Part shown: positions 47,400 through 60,459 of the stretch, piece after piece
Layout: every line of letters begins with the position of its first letter
Numbering within the stretch: the first letter of the stretch is position 1
Assembly (NCBI GenBank): GCA_037179335.1
Contig: JAKZHN010000016.1
Coordinates: forward strand, 62,001-126,000
DNA from: Cyclaneusma minus
Taxonomy: Eukaryota > Ascomycota > Leotiomycetes > Marthamycetales > Marthamycetaceae
Reading direction: 5' to 3'
DNA length: 64,000 nucleotides
Translations under genes and position numbers: made by a program
Notes under the pieces: model-generated
Seen by the model: only the letters and a program-made list of their open reading frames with translations
Databases searched by the model: none
Told to the model about the DNA's origin: nothing

Positions 47400-49466
47400 T
47401 ATATTTTAAATTTTTTATATTTATAATATTTGGCTTTAATAAATTTTGGAAAATTAATAATCAATTATATTTAGCTAATTTTATCCAATGAATTGCTAGC
47501 CTTAGCCTAAATAAAAACTGGAAAAAAGAAATTGCTTTAAATTTATAAAAAAAATTAAAAAAAAACTTATACTTTATCATAAAAATTTCCTTTTTTTTAT
47601 TCAAATTTATTATAGGCTTGTAATTAGTTTTTTGCAATATAATTTATATACATTATTAAAATTTTCTAATATATAAAAAAATTAATAAAATAGCTTTTCT
47701 TTTTATTTACAAAATACCAATTTCTTATTAAATATTTTATTAATATTTTCGCCGGAGTATTCCTTAACTTAATTAATTGCGCGCATTTATTATTATATTT
47801 TTAAAAATTTGCTGGTTTTTATAATATTATATATAATTTTTATTTTGTTTTACAATTGTAATTTTAATTTTAGAGGATTTTATTAATTGCGCATTTTTTG
47901 CTTTTAATTAGCAAATAATAATTGAATAAATTTTAATAGAAATTTATTATTTTAATTTTTGCAAGCTAATTTAAAGCTATATATATATACTTTTTATATA
48001 TTAGCTTCCTTTTGCTATTTATTTTTCAAAGTTTTTTAATAAGAAATTGGGTTTGTATAGCTTATTAAATATTTTATATTAATTAAATATTTTTATTTTT
48101 ATTATTAAATAGCAAGCCTTTTTAAATTGGTTTTTATATTTTATTAGAAGTTTTATATTTAATATTATTTCGAGTGTGTTTTTAATTGCATTAAAATTAG
48201 GGCATTTAATAATAATATATTGGGCTATTTAAGCTTTAACGCTATACTAGTAAAAGGCCGGGCAATTATTTCCTATTTTAATAAAAGAAATTTAAAAAAT
48301 GGTTTTATTGTTTTTAATTTAAATAGCAATTAATAATGTTTTTTCAACCAATATTTAAAATTAAGAAAATTATTAAATAAGAGCTGTTTTTCCGCTAAAG
48401 CCAATATATTATATTAAATAAATTTAGAAATATAGGATTTTTAGCTAAATGGTATAAAATTATAATATTTGTTTTATCTTTTTTGCTATTGGTTTTTTAT
48501 TTATTTTTTAATTTATATAATAAGCTTTTATAATGCTTTTCTTTAGGCTTTTTCCAGCGGTTTCTTAATTTATATTTTTATTATTTAAATTGCTTAAATT
48601 TTTAAAAAAGCCAATAAGCGGGGCTTTTTTATTTTCTTTTCGATTTAAATCCTGTTTTATATTTTTTTACAATTTTTATTTTATTTTATAATAACATCCG
48701 AATATTTTTAAAATTATTGCTAAAATATTAATAATTAAAAATATAATTTAATTAGCAAAATTGCCGCAATGTTTTCTAACTATATACTTATATATTTTAA
48801 TAGCGTTTTAATTTGTTTTAGCTAAATATTTAATAATTTTTTTAATTTTTTTAATTTTTTTAATTTTTTTTATAGATTTTATTCAAATAAAAATATATTA
48901 CCGCGCTATAAATAAGCAATAAATAAATAATTGCATTATATAATATTTGCTTTTAAATTAGTATAGCTTTAATTATTAATAAAATTAGATATTATAATAC
49001 CATTTTATAATTGGAGACTTTTTAAATTTTATTTAATAAGAATTGCTTTTATTGCAATTTATTATTAATTATAATTTTAAATATAATTATTGCTAATTTT
49101 AAATATTTAATTATGTTTTGAATTTTTGAATGTTAATAAATTAATTTATATTATAATAGCGAAAGGATTTTGCAATATATATTAAATAGTATTTTTTTAG
49201 ATTAAATATAAAGCCGTATTTTTGAATCCATTTAATCGCTTTATTATATATATTTAATAATATTTTAATATTTGCATTTATTATTCAATTAATAGCTATT
49301 AAATATGTATTATTTTTAAATATTTTTAATATAATAGTAAGGGTATTATTATAAATATATATTAGTTTTTTATCAAAAAAAATTGGTAATATTAATAATC
49401 TTTATAAAATTTTACTATTTATTAATAATAATCCAAATTTTATTCCAGCAATGCAAATAATTATTT
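47400..49466 (-). mobile_element. Tad1-like LINE, 3' part: RT motif B to thumb (RIP-mutated)
   Basis: Read on the - strand from 49466 downward: a G-x-P-x-x-P-I-F-F block (motif B region, near 49370-49395), then F-K-N-N-T-Y-L-I-A-I-N near 49300-49320, where the usual F-V/A-D-D-T catalytic pair has become Asn-Asn (GAY to AAT). Next are I-Y-N-K-A-I-K-W-I-Q-K-Y-G-F and K-K-Y-Y-L-I-Y near 49200-49250. These match the order A-D-D-T, W-x-x-x-x-G, K-x-x-L-I-x-F of fungal Tad1-type RTs. The rest of the ORF and the 3' end (down to about 47.4 kb) are inferred from expected length. Confidence 0.7.
48833..48877. repeat. Short 9-bp tandem repeat (TTTTTTTAA)n
   Basis: About four to five near-perfect units. 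Confidence 0.8.
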
Positions 49467-49718
49467 TATCACACGGGGCCGAGGAGGGTGCCCTGCGGGC
49501 ACCCCACGAGGCACGTGCGCTAGAGGCGCGCAGGAGGAGAGCGTTGCTTATTAAGGAAGCTAAGCAAGGCTTTTAGCGTATAATATTTAGGCGCTGCTAT
49601 TTTTATTTAAAAAGGGCAATAATTATGTTTTATAATTAAAATATATATATAATATATTTTATTTACCAATTTATTTTTGTTTATTATAATAAAATAGCTG
49701 CTTTTATTTAAAAGGCAA
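49467..49718 (+). repeat. Left LTR of gypsy element 2, GC-rich 5' part preserved
   Basis: It begins TATCACACGGGGCCGAGG (TG to TA at the start fits RIP). About 100 bp (49471-49570) keep normal composition. The remainder, from AAGCTAAGCAAGGC on, matches the right LTR and then becomes AT-rich. The right end is approximate. Confidence 0.75.
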
Positions 49719-51825
49719 TAATTTAGCAAAATAATAATTATTTAATTTGCTAGCCGCAAACTTAACAATGATTTTATTTATAAAAATCCTATTAAAAAAT
49801 TAAAAAATTAATTTTATTTAATTTTAAAAAAGCTTAATATTAGCAATAATATCAATGGAATTTATAAGCTAAATTAAAAAATTGCATTTAATAAAAATAA
49901 TAATATATTTATTAATAATACTAATAAATGCATTATTAATATTAACAATTAAGGCATTTTAATTAAAAATGCAAATATATTGCGCGGAGGCAAAATTTAT
50001 TAAGCTTTTATTTTTCCTTTTAATTTAGGTTAAGGCTAAACAAATTTAAATTTTAATAATTTTATAATTATTTAATAAATTATATAAAAGTTTAAAGCCA
50101 AGAAAACGATTGCGAAATTGCAAGCCAAAATTATAAGTTTTATTTATAAATGCAGCGTATTTAATTTAAATTTTAATAATAAGCAATTAATTATTAAAAG
50201 GTTTTGTATATATCTAAAAGATTTTATATATTAAATATTAAGCTATATTATATATATAATATATATAAATATTATAAATAATTTAATTACTTATAAAATT
50301 ATTTTAATACGCAATTTTATTTTATTTTAAAAAATAGTATAGTTTATATTTATTATATTTTAATTCCATTTAAAAGCTATATATATATTACATAATAATA
50401 TTATTAAATAAATTAAAAATTAAAAAAAGTATGTTAAAAAAAATCGAAAATTTAATACTAAATATAATAAATATAAAATAATAGCATATATTATATATAT
50501 TAAATTAATTTGCTAGAAAGGCTTAAAACAAAAATTATTATAAAATAAAGATTTTGCGTTTTTATATAGAAAATATATTTTTTATATTTTTTAATAATTA
50601 ATTTATTTCTAAATTTTGCAATAATATTAAATAAAATTTTATTTTTTAATAAAGCAATTAATTATAAATTGATATATAATATCTATTTAATATAATTAAA
50701 AACATTAAGCGCAAAACTAAATTTAATTTTTAATTTAAGGCTAAGAATATATTTAATACAAATAATTTAAAAAAGCAATATAATAATTATAATACATTAG
50801 AAAATTTATATAATATTTTAAAAAATAATATAGCAATTTAATATTAATTTAATTGCCAAAAGAGGCTATTATTAAAATAAAAGCTAATAATGCGGCTAAA
50901 ATTAATATCGGCCTTTTTTATATTTTAATTAAAATTTTAATAATTATAGCCTAGCTAATTGCATTTATAAAAAGGAAATATATTAAAATTGCTAAAAGCT
51001 TAAATATAAAATTTATAAATGCAGATAATTTGGCAATAAAGCATATATTTTAAATAATAATAATTTTAATAACTATAAGAAAAAAAGCCAATTATATAAA
51101 AATAGGTTTAATTATAATTAAAATTATAATGGTTATAATTTAAATAAATATAATTAAGGCTTTTTTGCAAAAATTGCAAATAGAATCCCTAATTTTATAA
51201 ATTATAAATATAAATATAATAACTGGAAAAAAAGGGAAAATTGCTAACAATTGCCTAATTTAATAATCTTTTTATAGGGCAAAAATATATAATAATTAAT
51301 TATCTAATTGCAATTAATATTTAAAATATAGTTTTTGTTTTTGCTTTTATTAATAATAAATTAAATAAAAATTTTATATTATTAATATGTATAAAAGAAA
51401 TTGGTATGTATATATAATACTTATAAATTTGCTTTTTTAATAAAAAAGAAACAAAAATTAAATAATAGTATAAAACTTTTATTAAAATGTTTAATAATAA
51501 AAATAATATAAAAAATTAAAGCATTAAAATATATAAAATATTTATATATTTATATATTTTGCTTTTAAATATATTTTAGCTTAAATAAATAAATAATAAA
51601 TATTATAATTGGGCTAAAGCCAGCTTAATTTATAAACACCAAATTAAATACAAAATTAATGCTTAAAATAAGCTAAATAAATTAAAGGAGCTAAATATAA
51701 TAATTTATATTTTAAATATAATAAATAAGAAATTATTATATAGAAAATATTTTATATATAAAAATCAAGAATATAATATTAAATTATTAAATACTAAAAG
51801 TATTTGCAAAAAATATATAGTAAAA

Positions 51826-52016
51826 TAAAAATAAAAATTAAAATAAAAATTAAAATTAAAATAAAAATAAAAATAAAAATAAAAATAAAAATTAAAATTA
51901 AAATTAAAATTAAAATTAAAATTAAAATTAAAATTAAAATTAAAATAAAAATTAAAATAAAAATTAAAATAAAAATTAAAATAAAAATTAAAATAAAAAT
52001 AAAAATATAAAATTAA
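51826..52016. repeat. 6-bp microsatellite (ATTAAA/ATAAAA)n
   Basis: About 30 units of AAAATT or AAAATA inside gypsy element 2. The Lys-Ile frame across it is an artefact of the repeat. Confidence 0.9.
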
Positions 52017-55000
52017 AAATTAAAAAATTAAAAAAATAAGCCTTTTTAATAATATTTTTAATATAATAAAAGCTGCTTTATTATTTGCATATTTTAATTA
52101 AAGTTATATTATAAAACCCAAGGCAAATTTCCTTTATTAATTTATTTATAAGCTATTTAAGAAATAGCTAATTATATTAAAAAAATATTTTAATCATACG
52201 CTAATAAAAAACTGAATTTGCAAATTAAAAAGCCTAATATAAACTTTTGTATTATTTATATTTAAAAAAAGTAATAGCTTGCATTTATATATTAATTATA
52301 AAATATTAAATAATATTATTATTCAAAATTGCTTTTTTTTAATTAATAAATTCTTATTAAACTAGATATTAGAAACATATATTATAAAATTTATATGTAA
52401 AAATAAATAAATAAATATAATATTTTATATAAAATATAGCTATTTTAAATATTTAATAATATTATTCAAATTAGTAAATATATTAGCTATATTTTAAGCT
52501 TATATGAATATGGTATTTAAAACCTTTTTAAATATTATTATAATAATTTATTTTAATAATATTTTAATTTATTTAAAAAACCTTAATAAATATAATAAAC
52601 ACATAAAAGCCGTATTTAAAAAATTATAAAAATATCTTTTTTATAAAAAGAAGCAAATATAGATTTGGAATAAATAAGATTTTATTTTTGGGGGTTATAA
52701 TAAAAAAGAATAATATATATATAAAGCCGGAAAAAATATATATTATTTAAAAATAATTTATATTAATTATATATATAAAATCATAACTATTTTTAAAATA
52801 ATCCAATTTTTATAAGCAATTTATTTTAAAATATAGCAAGATTATATTGCATATAATTAAGTTATTTATTAATAATATATATATATATAAAGGCTTATTT
52901 AAATAATTTCTAAAAGCGCAAACGACGTTTTAATGCATTAAAACTATATTTATAAATAAATTAATATTGCAATATTTTAATTTTATAAAATGTTTGCAAA
53001 TTATATATAATGCTTTTAAATATGCAATATTAGGAGTTTTAAAGCAATTTAAAAATTTAAATAATTTAACTTAATATTATTAATATTTAATAGCCTTTGA
53101 ATTTTATAAGCTAATTAATATAAAGCTAATATATTAAATATATAATATTCAATTGCTTGCAATTATAAAATCTTTTTAATATTAAAAGCAATATATTAAA
53201 AATTTGTATTATAAAATTTAAATATTTTTAAATTATAATAATTTATATTATTTTATAAATATAAAAAGATTTGATAAATATTAAACAAAATAGGCTATAA
53301 AATTAGGATTTTGTAATTTCGATATGAAATATATTACGGAAATTAAAAGTCCCGTTAATTGTTTTATAGGCTAAATTATAAAAACGCAGTAAAGAATACT
53401 TAATGTTTTTTTATATTATAATAAAAGCTTCGCTATTTATTTAATTATATACCAAATATATAATTTTTAAAAAATATAGCTGCTTTTATAAATATGGTAA
53501 TTATATTTTAATTAAAATTATTAAATTAGGAAATTAATATTGCATATTTTATTTATATATTATTAATATAAATTTTTAAATAAAAGGCTATATTTTATTT
53601 AAGCTATAGAAATTTAAAAGCCGGAATAATTAAAATAAATAATAGGAATTTAAAAATAATATATTATATAAAAAAAGCAAATTATATATTTTTATAATAA
53701 ATATATTATATAATAAATTTTTATATATGGAATTATTATATTTGCTAATAAAATAAATTTTCCTAATATATATTTTATAATTAATTATAAGTTTTATTTT
53801 TAGCCAATAAATTATAAATATATTTATTATAAATCCTTATTATAAATTTGCTAAAGTTATAATATATAAATAAAATATATAATATTATTTTAATAACAAT
53901 AAATTATTATATTAAGGCTATATAATTTATATATATAACTAAAAATATTAATATACAATTTTTAGTAAAATTATTTTTTAATAAAGTTATTTATTTTATA
54001 GAAACTTTTAAAATTATTATATTTAATTATAGCTTAATATTTATTAATATATTATAAAAAGCCTTTTACTATAAATTTTATATAATATACAAATACAATA
54101 TTTTATTTTATTTTTAAATACATAGGCAAATAAAGCAAATAAATTACATTTTAAAGGCTTATATATAATACTATTATAATAATAATAAAATAAATTGGGC
54201 AATTTAATTAATTATAGCAAAATTTATTTATAGTAATACAGTTTTTTTAGTTTTTTTTAATATATAATATATAAATATTATTTTTAAATTAATATTTATT
54301 TTTTTATATAATTTATAAAAATTAAACTTTTTAATATAAAAAAATAATATATAGAACGGCTAATATATACTATTATAAAAATTGGGAAAATACTATTAAT
54401 AAATATACATAAAAACATATAAAAAACATATAAAGCTATAAAGTTTAATAAAGAAAATTGGGTTTTTGTTATTTATTGAAAGTATATATTTTAAGGCCAG
54501 AAAATTAGTAAAAGAATATATAGGCTTTTTCTTTATTATTAAAAAGATAAAAGCCCAAATTTATCATTCAAGATTTTTATTTAAATTTTAATTAAAAACA
54601 TACAATATTTTTTATGTTAGCCTTTTAAAATTTGCTCAAATATCCCAAAATAATATATATAAATTATATTTTGCAAAATTTTAAATTTTTAAAAATAATT
54701 AAAAATAGGCAATCGAAAAAACTATAGTATATAAAAAAAACAAAAAAAAACTTTTTATTCATATTAAAAAAACTAAAATTAAAATTAAATATTAATTTAA
54801 AAAAAATTAAGAATGCCCTAATAATTTTAAATAATTTTATTAAAAACCTATTAGAGCTAAATTATAATAATAGTAGAAAAATTATTAAAAAGTCGCAAAT
54901 ATTAAAAAAACAATTAAGGGGCCAATTTTAGCTTTATATTTAAATAGAAAATATTTAATTATTTTTTTATATTTTAAATCAAATTAAATAAAATACAATT

Positions 55001-56669
55001 TTATAAAAAATAAAATTAAAAAATTAAAAAATAAATAATAAGCTTAATTTAATCAAAAATTATAAAATACGTAAATAAAAATTAGAAAAATTATGTATTA
55101 TATAAAATAAATTTAATTAATAAAATTAATAAAATTATAATATTTTTAAAAATCCAATTTATATATATTAATTTTATAATTTTTATATTTTATATTATAT
55201 TGCTAAAACTCCGGTTTGTTTTTATATTAAATAAAATATTATTAAAAGAATAATTAAAATTATGGGTTATTTATATTTTAATTAAATATATATAAAAGAA
55301 ATAAAGAATAAATTTATTAAATAATATTAAATATTAATTATTATATATATTAAAATATAGATTGCAAAAATAATTTTAATTAAGGCTATTATTATAGCTA
55401 TAATATTTTTAAAAATATTATATATTTCATATTTTTAAAAAATATAAATTTTAAAGCAATCTTTTTTGGCAGCCTTTATATTATTTTTTAATTAAATTAA
55501 TTTATTATTATAATTAATATATTGGTTTTTAAGAAAGGCCTACATTTAAATATAATAATAGCGGTAAAATATAAGGGTATTATAAGCTATATTGTTTAGG
55601 GCAATTTAAATAGCGGAAATTTATAAAATAATAAATTAATTGGCAGAAAAAAATAAAAAAAGCAGATATAAATTTATTATATAATAAAAGGGCTTATAAT
55701 TATAATAATAATTATTATATTTAAAATTATTTATAGCTTAATTATAAATATTGAAGGTTTTATAAAAAGGATTTAAATAAAAGCTTTATATATAGCGAAT
55801 ATAAATACGAAGTTAAAATATAAATGCAGGCTTGGTAAAAATATAATTTAAATTTTATAGTAAAATTGCAAATTTAATACCATTATTGTAATTATAGCTA
55901 GAATCTTTATTGCGCAAAATTCAAAATAAGCCGCTATTAAAATTTTGTATTTTATAATTAAAAATATTAAATACTATAATATTAAAATTAAAAAAAAATC
56001 GCTAAAAAATATATATATTAAAAAATCTATATAAGGCAATAAAGAAAAGCTTACTAAAAATAAAAAAGCCGGCTTTATATAAATCAAGTTTTAATAAGGC
56101 CTAATGTCATTGCTATAATAAAAAGGATGTTGAAAAAAAAGGAAAAATCTTAAAATTTGCCAAAAAATTAAAAAGAGAATTAAAAATTAAAAACGCAATT
56201 AAAACTTAGTATATTATTATTGCAAAAAATACATAATATATATATATATATTTATATATAAAATAGAAAAATTCTAAAATCAATTATTTAAAATAAGCCG
56301 CTATTACATTAATTTTTTGGTATTTATAAAAAAAGAAATATATAAAATCAGGAAAAATATATATAAGCTAATAAAAACAATAAATTTTTAATAAATTTTA
56401 ATAAAAAGAAATAAAAATTGGAATAATAAAAATAATTAAATAAAAGTATAAAATTAACTAATAGTAAATAATATAAGCTATATATTAAAATAAAACATTT
56501 AAAAATTAGGTAAAAATAAATTTAAAGGTAATTATTGATAATAGCAAATTAATAAAAATTTATTAATTTACGCGGCTAAAATAAAAAGCCGAAATTAATA
56601 ACCAAAATTAAATATTAGATTACCAAAAAGCGAAAATTCGCATTTAAAAGCTTTGAAGCCCAAAGCTAT

Positions 56670-56680
56670 AAAAGAAGGGA
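56670..56680 (+). other. Polypurine tract of gypsy element 2
   Basis: An unbroken purine run AAAAGAAGGGA ends four bases before the right LTR, where plus-strand priming of an LTR element occurs. It fixes the element's orientation as +. Confidence 0.7.
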
Positions 56681-56684
56681 TAAT

Positions 56685-56930
56685 TATTATACGGGGCTAA
56701 AAAGGGTGCCTTGCGGGCGTTTTATAAAATATATATATTAAAGGTATATAAAAAAAGGCATTATTTATTAAAAAAGCTAAGCAAGGCTTTTAGCATATAA
56801 TATTTAAGCGCTGCTATTTTTATTTAAAAAAGATAGCGGCTATTTTTTATAGCTAATAAATATATATAACGCACTTTATTTGCTAACTTATCTTTAATCA
56901 CCATAATATATTTATTGCTTTATTATAAAG
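56685..56930 (+). repeat. Right LTR of gypsy element 2, fully RIP-mutated
   Basis: It begins TATTATACGGGGCTAAAAAG and aligns base for base with the left LTR. Nearly every difference is C-to-T or G-to-A. GGGTGCC, TGCGGGC and AAGCTAAGCAAGGCTTTT are unchanged anchors. The right end is approximate. Confidence 0.78.
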
Positions 56931-58450
56931 CTTTTTGCCTATTGGATTAAATTTTGGAAAAAAGAAATATTTTAAAATATAAAATAAATAAAGCCGGAAT
57001 ATATAATTAAAAATTTTAATTATATCCAGGTTAAATAGCATTGCAATTTAATTGTTTTGAAAATTATATATTATATAAATTTTATTCATAAACGAATTTA
57101 ATATTATATGTATTTCGCGATTTTTCCGGGTTCTAAATTACTGAAAAAAAAACAGATTATTCTTTTTAGTTATTTTAATAAATTGGGCTATTATTGGCTT
57201 TTTTAATTTTTTATTTAACATATTAAATAAAGCAATAAATTAATAAGCCTCCAAAATAATAAAATTAATTTATTGAATTTTATAAAATATAATTATTTAG
57301 ATTTTTTTAAATTCCCGCGAATAATATTTGAAATATATATAGCTATTAAATAGTTTAATAATATATTTTTTTATTATTTTAAAAATTTGCTATTAAATTA
57401 TATATAAAATTCTGTTTAAATTTAATACTAATATTAATTTTAAATGCTTAATTGCTTTTTTAATTTTTTTACTTAATATATTAATAATTTAAAAAAAGAT
57501 TTAAAAAAGAACAGTATTGGGCCGGATATTTAATAAATTAGTATTTTTTAAATCTGTTTTAAAAAATTGCAAAAATTTATATATTTTCCTAATTTATAAG
57601 CAATATTAAATTTTAAATTATATTTTAATATAAATTTAAAAAATAACTAATCTTTTTGGCTTATAGCTTTTGATTTTAATTTATGTTTTCCTTTATTAAA
57701 ATTTTATTAATTTATTCATTATAATTTTATAAATTTGCCGCGTATGAATAATTTTAATATAATAAATAATTGTTTTTTTATAGAATTTTGCCTTTTTTTT
57801 TAAAAAAGAATCTGGATTATTTTTTAATTTGCTTGGCTTTTTAAATAGCTTAAAAGCATTTTAGCATTTATTAAGCCTTAAATTATTTAAATAACCAAAT
57901 TATAAAAATATTAGTATTTGCTATTTTAAAAACAATTTGAATTTCTTTTGCAAGCAATTTATTTATTTATTTGATTAATTTATAAAGCGAAATTAATATT
58001 AAGCAAAATATTTTAGCAATTGCTATAGAAGCGCAAATTGAATTCTAATTGGTATTTCTTTTATTGTTTTTTTATTAGCGAAATATATAATATTTTACAT
58101 AAAATTAAAATAATAGCTATTCAATAATAATTCTTAATTTAATTGAAATTTATCCGAATTTTTATTAAAATAATTTATTAAGCAATTGCTTTTAATACAA
58201 ATATAAAATTAATAAGTTTTTTTAATATAATATAATTCCGGATTTTTTTTATTGCATTTTATTTGGAATTATATAAATTAAAGTTTTTAATAAAACAAAA
58301 TCGTTTATATATTACGCTAATATTGGGAGAATAAATAAATTACTTTGTTAAATACGATATTAATTTTAAATTATATATTTTATATATTTAAAAATTATAA
58401 TTAATGTTTTTTATTTGTATTTTCAAACTTATTGTTATTAAATCAAAGCC
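56931..58450 (-). mobile_element. Tad1-like LINE, 5' part: RT up to motif A (RIP-mutated)
   Basis: On the - strand, 57275-57228 reads F-W-R-L-I-N-L-L (the W/Y-R-P-I-x-L-L block). Then 57047-56940 reads M-L-F-N-L-D-I-I-K-I-F-N-Y-I-F-R-L-Y-L-F-Y-I-L-K and F-P-K-F, matching L-x-L-D-I-x-G-A-F-D-x-V-x-x-x-R-L-L-x-x-L-R of RT motif A. The next expected motif (B) is not here but at 49.4 kb, on the far side of gypsy element 2. The outer limit near 58450 is a guess. Confidence 0.72.
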
Positions 58451-60459
58451 ATTTGTTTTTTTAGCTATTTAAATACAATCTTTTATTAGTATATATAGCA
58501 ATTTCCTAAAGCTGCTTTTTTAGGCCGATTTTTTAATAAATAATTTTAAAACCTTTCCGGAAAAAGTAATAGGATTATTAAGTATTTAATTGCCTATTTA
58601 TTCAGGATTTTTATATTAAAATTAAATTAAACTTTTATAATTTCTAGATTGTTTTAAATATTATATCATAGAATTTCAAAATATTGGGGCTTTATAAATA
58701 TAGACTAATATTCATATTTTTATTATTTTATTAAATTAAACTAATATTAAATAGCCGTGTTTTATTAATAAATTGCTTAATTGCCTACCTATTGCTTAGC
58801 TTTTTATTTTATTTTAATTAATATTTAGGAGTTTGCTGGGAGCAAAATTAATTTTGAAATAAAGACTTTTAAGTGGTTAATTAATTTTTTAAAGCGGTTT
58901 CGTTTTAATTCTAATAAAATTAAAAAGGTAAAATCAATTTCTTTTTAAATTTATAATTAAATAATTGCTGGCTTTTAAAGGCCAAAGCCTAATGGAATTA
59001 AATTGGGATTTACCGATTTTGGATTCTAATAAGGATTAGTGGTTATTTAAAGCCCAATTGGGGCTTTTTTGCCCAGGGAAATATTACGCGAAAACCCGGT
59101 TTTGCTAAAGGCATTGGGGTATTTTCAGCAATTTACTGTTTCTTTTTTAATTGCATTTAATAATATAATGTAATTTAAGCTTTATAGCTTAAAATTGAAA
59201 ATTTTGAATTATTGTGGCCTATTTAGCGTATTTTATAAAGGGATATTTGCTATTTTATATTTTATAAAGATTTTTATAATTTCTACATTTATATTTTATA
59301 AGTTTATATAATTTAATTATATAAAATTTATTGCATTTTGCGCAAACCTTTTAAAGGCTTTTATATATTTTAGCAATATAATTAAGCTTATAATATTGGA
59401 AGCATTGCGTGATTTTATTAAATATATTAAAAAGCTTTATTTATAATATTTTATTTATAATATTAATGCTATTTTTTAGCAAGCAGTTTATTAGCGTTTT
59501 AATGCTAATTTCCAAAATTAAAAAGCTTTTTGCTTTGCTTTTCTTTTAATTTGTATTGCTTAAATAATTTCCAAATTTATAATTTATAATTTATTATTAT
59601 TGGCTATTTATTATATGAATAATATATTAAATTAAATAGGCATAATGCTTTTTTAAATACTATATATTATAATTAGGTATTTTTAATAAATAATAAAGCT
59701 ATTGAAAAATAGCTTAGCCAATTATTTTTTAAATTTATATAAAAAAAATATTTTAGCTTTAAAAAAATTAAATTTTAATATTGCTATTTTGCAAGATTTT
59801 AATTTTTATTATAAATATATCCGGATATTTGCTATTAAAATTTTGGGCATTTTCTTTTTAATAAATTAAAAAAAAAATGCTATTATTTTTAATGGTATTT
59901 TAATTATAATATTTTGAATGCGCTTTTTAAAAGCTAAATTGCCTTTATTTAATTTCTTTTTTTTTTCTAAAAAGAAAAAAAGATTAATCGGGGTTTTTTT
60001 AAATATTAGCTAAAAGCCCGTAGCGATAATAATTGCGTATAAATGTTATAGCGTTTTAATTATTTTAATAATGCAATTAATTAATTTTTAATATAATTTA
60101 TTTTAATTTTTAATATATTTAAAAATGCGCTGGATATTAAACGGCCAATAATTGCTTTTTTTATTATAGCGGCCAATTTTATTATTAGGGTAAAAAATTT
60201 ATTAATTGTTTTTTAAAGCCTTTAAATCAGCTATTGGCTAAATTTGCCTATTTATTAATATTGCTATATTTTATATAAAAGTTGTTAATATTTTAATAAT
60301 TATTATTTAAATTTGCGCTTTTGAAATTGCACTAATTTTATTTTAACGCTATTTTAATATTAATTTGGCAATGCCTTTGATTTTGTTTACTTATAATAGC
60401 AATATTATTTTATTCGGAAATAAGCTAATATTTTGCCGGCCTATTAAACCAAGGACGGG
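58451..60459. other. AT-rich, probably LINE endonuclease/ORF1 region, unread
   Basis: By position this should hold the 5' half of the - strand LINE. I could not identify endonuclease motifs. A patch near 59045-59115 is less AT-rich. Confidence 0.35.

Larger units (their letters stand above)
49467..56930 (+). mobile_element. Ty3/gypsy element 2, complete outline with two LTRs (RIP-mutated)
   Basis: Direct repeats at both ends (49467-49718 and 56685-56930) and a polypurine tract AAAAGAAGGGA just before the right one mark a + strand LTR element of about 7.5 kb. RT: M-V-F-K-T-F-L-N then F-N-N-I-L-I-Y-L (52552-52575), where Y-L-D-D has become F-N-N, followed by H-I-K-A-V-F. RNase H starts near 52910 (A-Q-T-T-F-x-C-I-K) and its tether D-M-K-Y-I-T-E-I-K is near 53320. 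Integrase: N-W-A-I ... A-K-F-I-Y-S-N-T-V near 54190-54240 (the W-x-x-x-L-P-x-A-E-F-A-Y-N-N block), then Y-I-G-F-F-F-I-I and Y-N-I-F-Y-V-S-L-L-K near 54510-54640 (H-N-V-F-H-V-S-L-L). The order RT-RH-IN is the Ty3 order. Gag should lie at 49.9-51.5 kb but is not readable. The element is inactive. Confidence 0.85.

Noticed and set aside
47700..47800. Copia-type integrase-like string on the - strand
   Set aside because: Only one short match. The position fits the distal LINE ORF better, and no other copia motif was found nearby.
51804..52010. 68-codon Lys-Ile frame
   Set aside because: Pure product of the 6-bp microsatellite.
49467..56930. First thought to be a Ty1/copia element from its GC-rich LTR
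   Set aside because: The interior order RT, RNase H, integrase and the motifs read are those of Ty3/gypsy.
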